NCBI GenBank assembly: GCA_038318235.1
Contig: JBBQBY010000470.1
Location: forward strand, 1-5,477
From: JAPLGZ01 sp038318235
GTDB lineage: Bacteria > Chloroflexota > Anaerolineae > Caldilineales > Caldilineaceae
Direction of reading: 5' to 3'
DNA: 5,477 bases
In this document: in pieces, positions 1-4,892 of the stretch
Numbering within the stretch: the stretch's first letter is position 1
Layout of the letters: every line of letters starts with the position of its first letter
The notes under the pieces: model-generated
Told to the model about the DNA's origin: nothing
Database searches by the model: none
The model's input: the letters and a program-made list of their open reading frames with translations, nothing else
Program-made: the position numbers and the translations under genes

Positions 1-1
1 C

Positions 2-670
2 GTGGCCGAAGCCAAGCGCCAACTCTATGGCCGGGTCGGGATTGATCTACTCGCCGGGCCGACCGAAGTGCTGGTGATCGCCGATCACACGGCCAGCGCT
101 GAGATGGTGGCGACGGATCTGTTAGGCCAAGCCGAACATGGCCCGACTTCGCCGGCCACGCTCATCACCACCAGCGCGCCGCTCGCCCAGGCAACTGTGC
201 AAGAAATTGCGCGCCAACTCGAAACGTTGCCGACCGCCGACATCGCTGGCAAAGCTTGGACAGATTATGGGCAGATTATTCTGGTTGAGAGCCGAGAAGA
301 GGCCGTGCGTGAGGCGGACAAATTAGCGTGTGAACATGTGGAAGTCTTAACCGAAGAGCCGCGCTATTTTCTGGAACAGTTGACGAATTATGGCGCCTTA
401 TTCCTGGGGCCTGAAACCAATGTCGCCTACGGTGATAAAGTGATTGGCACCAATCACACCTTGCCCACCAAACAAGCCGCGCGTTACACCGGCGGGCTGT
501 GGGTGGGCAAGTTTTTGAAGACCGTGACCTACCAAGAATGTACACCGGAGGCCAGCGTCTTGATCGGCGAAATTGGGTCACGGCTGTGTGAACTGGAAGG
601 TTTCTGGGGGCATAAGGAGCAGGCCGATTTGCGCGTGCGCGCTTACCAAAAGAGTAGCGGATCTAGTTAG
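2..670 (+). CDS. HisD-family NAD-dependent dehydrogenase, C-terminal part (HpsN-like branch)
   Basis: This is the C-terminal 222 residues of a histidinol-dehydrogenase-family enzyme; full-length members are about 430 residues, so roughly half lies before the window. The GTG at base 2 is an internal valine codon, not a start. Family residues are visible (fragment numbering): GPTEV at 19-23, the QAEH metal-ligand motif (Gln43, His46), the catalytic Glu-His pair at 111-112, Asp145, the GTNH substrate histidine 152, and the C-terminal GHK histidine 204. These match E. coli HisD Gln259, His262, Glu326/His327, Asp360, His367 and His419. All are intact, so it is probably an active zinc-dependent alcohol dehydrogenase making an acid in two oxidation steps. 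The stretch from 149 to 178, with ARYTGGLWVGKFLKT, differs from the ARFSS..SVYDFLK form of biosynthetic HisD and resembles HpsN-like (sulfopropanediol 3-dehydrogenase) proteins. A catabolic role is therefore more likely than histidine synthesis, but the substrate is unproven. It converges on the transporter operon. Confidence 0.9.
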   Translation: MAEAKRQLYGRVGIDLLAGPTEVLVIADHTASAEMVATDLLGQAEHGPTSPATLITTSAPLAQATVQEIARQLETLPTADIAGKAWTDYGQIILVESREEAVREADKLACEHVEVLTEEPRYFLEQLTNYGALFLGPETNVAYGDKVIGTNHTLPTKQAARYTGGLWVGKFLKTVTYQECTPEASVLIGEIGSRLCELEGFWGHKEQADLRVRAYQKSSGSS

Positions 671-719
671 TAGACGGCAAAGTAAGGGTAGTGGTCTTGA
701 ATGGAAAGGTGGGCACGCA

Positions 720-772
720 GTCGGCGGCGAAAGTTGTTGAGGGATTATCCCTGGGTTGGATGCGCCGCCGAC
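720..772. repeat. Nested GC-rich hairpin downstream of the HisD-like gene
   Basis: A perfect 10-base inverted repeat, GTCGGCGGCG (720-729) with CGCCGCCGAC (763-772), encloses a second small hairpin, AGGGA (740-744) with TCCCT (748-752). It begins 50 bases after the HisD-like stop. No T-run follows, so it is not a classical intrinsic terminator. It could protect the mRNA 3' end, aid termination, or be part of a dispersed palindromic repeat together with the next structure. Confidence 0.6.
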
Positions 773-774
773 CG

Positions 775-834
775 TTCGGCAGAGACGTTCGGCGAGACTT
801 CGGCGTGAGCTCAGTCGAGTCGCTCACGTCGAAG
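775..834. repeat. TTCGGC direct repeats leading into a 13-base inverted repeat
   Basis: TTCGGC occurs three times at 775, 788 and 799, within near-copies of TTCGGCgAGAC. The third copy is part of the left arm CTTCGGCGTGAGC (798-810), which pairs with GCTCACGTCGAAG (822-834) over 13 bases with one G-T type mismatch and an 11-base loop. Such GC-rich intergenic palindromes are often dispersed repeats of the REP or MITE kind. Only one copy is visible here, so that reading is an inference. Confidence 0.55.
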
Positions 835-1118
835 CCGCATGCCCTTAGTATCATATAAGTGGGTAAGCGAAAAGATCGTGCATGCCCCGGACTGAAAAAC
901 TTGGCACGTAGATCGGTCAATCGCTTACCGACTTGCGATCATAATGAACCATACATTAAAAAGAAGGCTGTCCGAACACCGTAACCTGATGCCTCTTGGC
1001 ACAAACCGGTCGTAGAAAGATCCTGCTCATTTTGTCAACGCCTAATTCACTTTTTTCGTCTCTTAGATTTGACATGCATGAGAGAATCTACGCGACGATA
1101 TCATACGAAGTTTGATCA

Positions 1119-1151
1119 AAAACCGCCAGGTTCATTGAACCTGGCGGTTTT
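1119..1151 (-). terminator. Intrinsic terminator of the transporter operon, probably bidirectional
   Basis: A perfect 15-base stem, AAAACCGCCAGGTTC (1119-1133) with its exact complement (1137-1151), surrounds a 3-base loop (ATT). Read on the minus strand, the hairpin starts 24 bases after the substrate-binding protein stop codon and ends in five T (complement of 1118-1122). Read on the plus strand it also ends in four T, so it could stop transcription arriving from the HisD-like gene too. Confidence 0.92.
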
Positions 1152-1174
1152 AATAAGCTTATTTGTGCTACAAA

Positions 1175-2575
1175 CTACGCTTTGCACTCGCAGGGCAGGA
1201 GGGAGCCAGCCGATTTGGTGGCTTTCGCTTCAGCTTCGTTGACTTTCTGGGCAGCTTCCGTGAACTTACCCTTCACGTCTGGATCGCCGACACGGATCAC
1301 CTTATCGCGTACGGCGTTGACGATCTCGGTTGACTCGGCATTAAACTGGAAGAGTTCCAACGTCGTGCCATATTTGGCCGCGGCGTTAAAAGCATCAAGA
1401 TTTTTATCGGCCAGTTCGGGCACAGACTTGACCACGGTGGCTTTCCATTTGTCGAAGAGCGAGATACGGGATGGGCGCAACAGACCGATGCTGATCATCA
1501 GATCATTCCATTCATCAGATTGCAGCCATTTTACAAATTCCCAGGCTTCGTTGACACCCTGGCTACCTTTATAGATTGCCCAACCGTCGGTAGTGATCAA
1601 GGTATTTTTTTGCACGGGCCCTTGCGGAATCTCGGCGATATCCCATTTGTATTTACCGGTAGCTGTCTTGACCATCGGGCTCAATTGCCAGTCGCCGCTT
1701 TCATACATCGCAATGCGACCGTTGCCCATTAATTGCTCAGAATTTTGCTTTTCGCGAGCCGTATCGCCGACAACTGAATTGTCCTTCCAAATCCGATCCC
1801 ACATCCACTGCAAGGCATCAAGCGCCGCCGGTTGGTCAAAGACCGCCTTCAGATCATCCTTGGGATCGACCCAGTGACCACCGTTACCGGCAATCTTCTG
1901 TTGCAGGCGATCCATACCGTCCTGAATGCGCGCGCCCCAGAGTTTTTTATCGGGGTCGGAAAGTTTGCGGAGGGCGTCTTCATACGAGCCACTACCATCC
2001 ACTGCCCATTTCCAAGTATTGTCTGGATATTTGACACCCTTGGCGTCAAACATATCCTTGTTGTAGTAAAGCACAATCGTGCCCATGTACATTGGCATCG
2101 CATAGCGGCCCACGTGTGGATTGGCAAAGGCATCCCAGTGGGGCTTGGCATAGTCAGCAATCTGCTCCTTGGTCATATCCTTGTCCACAAAGGGGGTCAA
2201 GTCAACCAGTTGCTTCTTTTGCGCCCAGAATGGCAACGTACCGCAACAGTACCCGATCACATCCGGCGCATTGCCAGCAATCATTTGTGTCAAAATCTGC
2301 TGTTCCGCATTGTCGGGCGGCGGCTCTGGGGCGATCTCAATATTGGGGAATTTTTCCGCAAAAAGCGCCGCTGCCTTCTTGCCCATATCCAGCATAGCGG
2401 GTACATCCGTGGCATCTGAGACATCCCAACGCAAGATCACCTTGGCCTTACTGGGTGCGGCAGCGCCACTACTGGTCGCCCCCGGCGCACTGGGTGCGGC
2501 GCAGGCGGCAAGGATCGCCGTGGCGCCAAGCCCAGCCACACCACTCAGAAACTGTCTTCGACTAATTGATTGCAT
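1175..2575 (-). CDS. CUT1-type sugar ABC transporter substrate-binding lipoprotein
   Basis: This 466-residue protein belongs to the extracellular solute-binding protein family 1 (UgpB/MalE-like). The N-terminus carries a twin-arginine motif (SRRQFL, 5-10), a hydrophobic stretch and a lipobox LAAC with the acylated Cys at 25, followed by an Ala/Ser/Pro/Gly linker to about 43. It is therefore predicted to be exported folded by Tat and anchored to the membrane. Family features follow: a first beta strand (KVILRW, about 45-50), an AGNAPDVI segment (100-107), YNKDMFDAKG (171-180), GRIAMYESGDW (286-296), and an aromatic C-terminal helix around WEFVKWLQS (345-353). The frame stays open upstream to 2836, but that overlaps the preceding gene by over 200 bases. 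The ATG at 2575 begins exactly at the signal peptide and has a good ribosome binding site. It is the last gene of the operon, 47 bases after the MalG-like permease. The tail PCECKA with two cysteines is unusual. The ligand cannot be deduced; a sugar or polyol derivative is likely. Confidence 0.93.
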   Translation of the reverse strand: MQSISRRQFLSGVAGLGATAILAACAAPSAPGATSSGAAAPSKAKVILRWDVSDATDVPAMLDMGKKAAALFAEKFPNIEIAPEPPPDNAEQQILTQMIAGNAPDVIGYCCGTLPFWAQKKQLVDLTPFVDKDMTKEQIADYAKPHWDAFANPHVGRYAMPMYMGTIVLYYNKDMFDAKGVKYPDNTWKWAVDGSGSYEDALRKLSDPDKKLWGARIQDGMDRLQQKIAGNGGHWVDPKDDLKAVFDQPAALDALQWMWDRIWKDNSVVGDTAREKQNSEQLMGNGRIAMYESGDWQLSPMVKTATGKYKWDIAEIPQGPVQKNTLITTDGWAIYKGSQGVNEAWEFVKWLQSDEWNDLMISIGLLRPSRISLFDKWKATVVKSVPELADKNLDAFNAAAKYGTTLELFQFNAESTEIVNAVRDKVIRVGDPDVKGKFTEAAQKVNEAEAKATKSAGSLLPCECKA

Positions 2576-2582
2576 AACGCTT

Positions 2583-2587
2583 CTCCC
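2583..2587 (-). promoter_or_regulatory. Ribosome binding site of the substrate-binding protein
   Basis: GGGAG on the minus strand lies 7 bases before the ATG at 2575. It selects this start over the longer open frame that runs back into the permease gene. Confidence 0.8.
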
Positions 2588-2622
2588 TTTTTGTACATAA
2601 CCAAAAATGATTGAAACAGTAG

Positions 2623-3507
2623 TTAGCGATTCACACCCGTTAATACAATCCCCTTCAAAAATTGACGTTGGGCGAGAAAGAAGAGGATCAGGGTGGGCAG
2701 TGAAGAGAGCAAAGACATCGCCATGAGCGTGTTCATTTGCACGAAATAACGCGATTGGAACAGTTGAAGACCGAGCGAGATCGTATATTTTTCCATCGTG
2801 TTCAGATAAATCAGCGGCCAGAAGAAGGCATTCCATTCCCCGACAAAGATAAAGATCAACACAACACCCATGAGCGGCGCACTAAGCGGCAGAATAATCC
2901 GTAACAGAATGGTGATCGGTCCGCCGCCATCAATTTTGCAGGCGTCATCCAAATCGGTGGGAATCGTCCTGAAAAATTGACGCATCAAGAAAATAATAAA
3001 AGCATCGGTGGCGAAAAAGCGCGGGACAATCAGCGGCAGGTAGCTGTTGACCCAATGCAACTTTGAGAAGAAAATGTACAGCGGGATCAAAGTACTCTGA
3101 TCGGGCAGCATCATTGTCGCCAGCACAAGAATAAAAAGCTGTTCGCGGCCGCGAAATTGCAAACGGGCAAAGGCATAGGCAACCGGCGTACACGAAAGCA
3201 AGACGCCGATCAAGTTACTAAAGGTGAGAAAGAGCGTATTGTAGTAAAACTGGCCGAACGGCAAGTCGACAAATGGTTGCGTAAAGTTGCTCAGTTCAAA
3301 CTTCGTAGGCAACCAAACTGGGGGGAAACTCTGCGCTTCCGCCATCGTTTTGAAGGCGGTGGTCAACATCCAAAGCGCCGGCAACATAAACAGAAAACCA
3401 CCACCAAACAAGGCCACATACAAGAAAATTCGCCAGATCAGCAGGAACCAATTGTGGGTGCGGACCGCCTGATCGGCTTCGCGATCGAGGCTTGCTAAAA
3501 TGCTCAT
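2623..3507 (-). CDS. Sugar ABC transporter permease, MalG/UgpE-like
   Basis: This 294-residue integral membrane protein is the second permease of a CUT1 carbohydrate importer (binding-protein-dependent transport system inner membrane component, MalG/UgpE/AraQ-like). A first membrane segment lies at about 24-48, followed by a typical extracytoplasmic region with PPVWLPTKF (62-70) and NFTQPF (74-79). Further segments lie at about 92-115, 123-145, 155-175, 209-230 and 262-282. The cytoplasmic EAA loop, which docks onto the ATPase, spans about 187-207. It reads DDACKIDGGG followed by LPL, so the leading Glu-Ala-Ala is Asp-Ala-Cys here while the essential Asp-Gly is kept. The length is normal for the family. 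The ATG start has a GGAGGG sequence 9 bases upstream, embedded in the end of the preceding permease gene, only 6 bases away, which suggests translational coupling. It pairs with the MalF-like permease to form the channel. Confidence 0.95.
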   Translation of the reverse strand: MSILASLDREADQAVRTHNWFLLIWRIFLYVALFGGGFLFMLPALWMLTTAFKTMAEAQSFPPVWLPTKFELSNFTQPFVDLPFGQFYYNTLFLTFSNLIGVLLSCTPVAYAFARLQFRGREQLFILVLATMMLPDQSTLIPLYIFFSKLHWVNSYLPLIVPRFFATDAFIIFLMRQFFRTIPTDLDDACKIDGGGPITILLRIILPLSAPLMGVVLIFIFVGEWNAFFWPLIYLNTMEKYTISLGLQLFQSRYFVQMNTLMAMSLLSSLPTLILFFLAQRQFLKGIVLTGVNR

Positions 3508-3513
3508 TGGCCT

Positions 3514-4458
3514 TTACCCTCCATAGAAAACAGATGAACGACTGGAACGTAGCGTAAAAAGCGTAAAGACCATGATGATCAGAAACAACACCCAGGCCAA
3601 TGCAGATGCATAGCCAAAGCGCGCCAACAAGAAACCGCGCCGGTACAGATACAACACCATCGTCAACGTCGCATTGTTGGGGCCACCCTCCGTCATGACA
3701 AACGAGGTGGTAAAGACTTGATACGACCCGATAATGCCGATAATCGAATTAAAGAGAATCTGCGGACTGAGCATCGGGATCGTGATATGCGTGAATTGGC
3801 GCCAGGCAGTGGCGCCGTCCAGTTGGGCGGCTTCGTACATTTCCTTAGGAATGCTCTGGAGACCGGCCAGGAAGATCAACATGCCGGGGCCAATATTCCA
3901 GATACTTGTGATAATCAGCGAAGGCAAGGCCCACGTTTCGCTATAGAGCCAACTCGGTCCCTTAATGCCAAAGGAAGCCAGAATGGCATTGAACAGACCA
4001 AAATCGGGATGAAAGAACCAGATCCAGATCATCGCCACGGCCACACCAGAGACCACCGACGGCACGTAGAAAACGGTGCGCCAGACGCCCAAGCCGCGCA
4101 CTTTCTGGTTGAGCAAGAGCGCAACCGCCAGGCCCAGGCCAACCTGCACCGGCACGACACCAAGCGTATACAAAGTGGTGACCTTCAGCGCTTGCCAGAA
4201 GAGTTCGTCATCGAACAACATTTCTTTGTAGTTGTCCAGCCCGATGAATTTAGAGGGCGACATCAGATCGGTGTTGTAAAAGCTAATGATTAAAGAAAAG
4301 ACCAATGCCCCTAGCGTAAACACGAGGAAACCAATGATCCACGGCGAAATGAGCAGGTAAGCAATCAGTTCTTCGCGGGCGCGCAAACTGAGACCCTTGC
4401 GACGTGCTGGTGTGGAAATCGTCGCAGGTAGTTTCGCGCTCTCGATAGCGTTTGACAT
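3514..4458 (-). CDS. Sugar ABC transporter permease, MalF/UgpA-like
   Basis: This 314-residue inner-membrane protein is the first permease of the CUT1 importer. A basic cytoplasmic N-terminus (ARRKGLSLRAREE, 18-30) precedes the first membrane segment (about 32-60). The family signature FIGLDNYKEML (71-81) follows, then segments at about 93-117, 127-149, 178-200, 234-256 and 283-303. The EAA loop at 209-229 is canonical: EAAQLDGATAW, with ITIP following. MTEGGPNNAT (255-264), typical of UgpA-like permeases, is also present. The frame also offers a GTG start eight codons upstream at 4482, but that has no ribosome binding site. The ATG at 4458 has GAGG 5 bases before it, so I chose it. It is the first gene of the transporter operon, preceded by a strong promoter and an untranslated leader of about 100 bases. 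A specific gene name is not justified without the ligand. Confidence 0.95.
   Translation of the reverse strand: MSNAIESAKLPATISTPARRKGLSLRAREELIAYLLISPWIIGFLVFTLGALVFSLIISFYNTDLMSPSKFIGLDNYKEMLFDDELFWQALKVTTLYTLGVVPVQVGLGLAVALLLNQKVRGLGVWRTVFYVPSVVSGVAVAMIWIWFFHPDFGLFNAILASFGIKGPSWLYSETWALPSLIITSIWNIGPGMLIFLAGLQSIPKEMYEAAQLDGATAWRQFTHITIPMLSPQILFNSIIGIIGSYQVFTTSFVMTEGGPNNATLTMVLYLYRRGFLLARFGYASALAWVLFLIIMVFTLFTLRSSRSSVFYGG
3517..3522 (-). promoter_or_regulatory. Ribosome binding site of the MalG-like permease
   Basis: GGAGGG on the minus strand lies 9 bases before the ATG at 3507. It forms the last two glycine codons of the upstream permease, immediately before its TAA stop. Ribosomes finishing the first gene would therefore stop on the initiation site of the next, a layout expected to keep the two permeases in equal amounts. 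Confidence 0.75.
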
Positions 4459-4463
4459 ATCGA

Positions 4464-4467
4464 CCTC
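4464..4467 (-). promoter_or_regulatory. Ribosome binding site deciding the MalF-like start
   Basis: GAGG (within AGAGGT) on the minus strand lies 5 bases before the ATG at 4458. No comparable sequence precedes the alternative GTG at 4482, which supports the shorter 314-residue protein. Confidence 0.7.
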
Positions 4468-4565
4468 TAGAATTGAATTCACAAGCGACCACGGATGTAG
4501 GCTGGTCGCGTCGTGGGAATCAAGCTGACTCGGGCGAGTAATAGGGTAACAAGAAGATGTTAATG

Positions 4566-4595
4566 ATCATAGCAGACTTTTGTTAAGATTGTCAA
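4566..4595 (-). promoter_or_regulatory. Sigma-70 type promoter of the transporter operon
   Basis: On the minus strand a perfect -35 box TTGACA (4595-4590) is followed by an 18-base spacer and a -10 box TATGAT (4571-4566, five of six consensus bases). Transcription should start near 4559, leaving a leader of about 100 bases before the ATG at 4458. The leader contains a short palindrome, ACTCG GG CGAGT (4528-4539), which could be an operator but is too short to be sure. The promoter places the three transporter genes in their own transcription unit, downstream of the oxidoreductase gene. Confidence 0.85.
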
Positions 4596-4670
4596 ACAGG
4601 TTTCAGGTCAGGGGTGCATCCCATAGGCTGGGACAAAATCTTTTCTGTGGGGTTGATGGGAACGAACAAC

Positions 4671-4727
4671 CCTTCCGGGAAGGAAATGCCCGACCAGGCA
4701 CTGAACAAATCAAGCCTTCCCGGAAGG
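4671..4727. repeat. Pair of 13-base palindromes in mutual inverted orientation
   Basis: CCTTCCGGGAAGG (4671-4683) and CCTTCCCGGAAGG (4715-4727) are exact reverse complements of one another. Each is itself palindromic, with 6-base arms around one central base. Their centres are 44 bases apart. They may act as two operator sites for a dimeric regulator, or pair with each other as a 13-base stem with a 31-base loop. They begin 76 bases upstream of the -35 box of the transporter promoter. Confidence 0.75.
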
Positions 4728-4754
4728 CGGATGACCACCAATTAGTCGCTTTCC

Positions 4755-4847
4755 GGCTGCTCAACGTAGGATATTCCGGGCAGCGGTCAGGCACTCACTG
4801 GTTAACGAACCCGGCTTTGACCACTGCCCGGAAGATCAGTAGCAGCC
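4755..4847. repeat. Long imperfect inverted repeat between oxidoreductase and transporter genes
   Basis: The arms at 4770-4789 and 4818-4837 match at 18 of 20 positions (core TTCCGGGCAG with CTGCCCGGAA) around a 28-base loop. An outer pair, GGCTGCT (4755-4761) with AGCAGCC (4841-4847), extends the structure. One of the two mismatches becomes a G-U pair in minus-strand RNA, so the fold favours a transcript coming from the oxidoreductase gene. No T-run follows, so it is not a standard terminator. Confidence 0.7.
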
Positions 4848-4892
4848 TAAAATTGGGTAGACACCCTTACTATATCATTTTAAAACCAGCCA

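Larger units (their letters stand above)
671..1174. other. Convergent intergenic region without a supported gene
   Basis: This 504-base stretch lies between two convergent genes. It holds two GC-rich inverted-repeat structures (720-772 and 775-834) and a terminator hairpin (1119-1151), listed separately. In the remaining part, about 838-1118, I see no gene. It is more AT-rich and contains a 9-base inverted repeat (GGTAAGCGA at 862-870, its complement at 921-929) and an isolated TTGACA (1069-1074) with no well-placed -10 box. The minus-strand open frame across 663-920 has no recognisable protein features and spans the hairpins, so I do not call it. Confidence 0.7.
4596..4892. other. Gap between oxidoreductase and transporter promoter, rich in inverted repeats
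   Basis: With the promoter and leader, this is part of a 434-base gene-free gap. It contains two inverted-repeat structures (4671-4727 and 4755-4847), listed separately. The bases between the -35 box and 4671, and the AT-rich stretch 4848-4892 just after the oxidoreductase stop, hold no gene I can support. Only a 4-base stem (GGGT/ACCC, 4855-4866) follows the oxidoreductase, which is too weak to call a terminator. Confidence 0.7.

Noticed and set aside
663..920. Minus-strand open frame of 85 codons in the convergent gap
   Set aside because: Its composition looks random, it has no recognisable motif or hydrophobic pattern, it overlaps the end of the HisD-like gene, and it spans two hairpin structures.
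862..929. 9-base inverted repeat GGTAAGCGA and its complement
   Set aside because: The arms are 50 bases apart with no extension on either side, and a match of this length is expected by chance about once in a region of this size.
1069..1104. Possible plus-strand promoter beginning with TTGACA
   Set aside because: The nearest -10-like sequence (TATCAT at 1099-1104) is 24 bases away, too far, and transcription would run straight into the terminator hairpin and antisense to the transporter operon.
1832..2419. Plus-strand open frame of 195 codons opposite the substrate-binding protein
   Set aside because: It lies wholly antisense to a well-supported gene and its translation shows no family features, so it reflects codon bias on the other strand.
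2576..2836. 87-codon upstream extension of the substrate-binding protein
   Set aside because: It overlaps the coding end of the MalG-like permease and would put the signal peptide inside the protein. The ATG at 2575 has a good ribosome binding site and begins the Tat lipoprotein leader.
3718..4293. Plus-strand open frame of 191 codons opposite the MalF-like permease
   Set aside because: It is antisense to a clear membrane protein gene and gives a His/Arg/Gln/Asp-rich translation, typical of a hydrophobic gene read backwards.
4855..4866. Weak terminator GGGT/ACCC after the oxidoreductase gene
   Set aside because: Only four base pairs form and the following minus-strand sequence (AATTTTAGG) has a short T-run, too little for a confident call.
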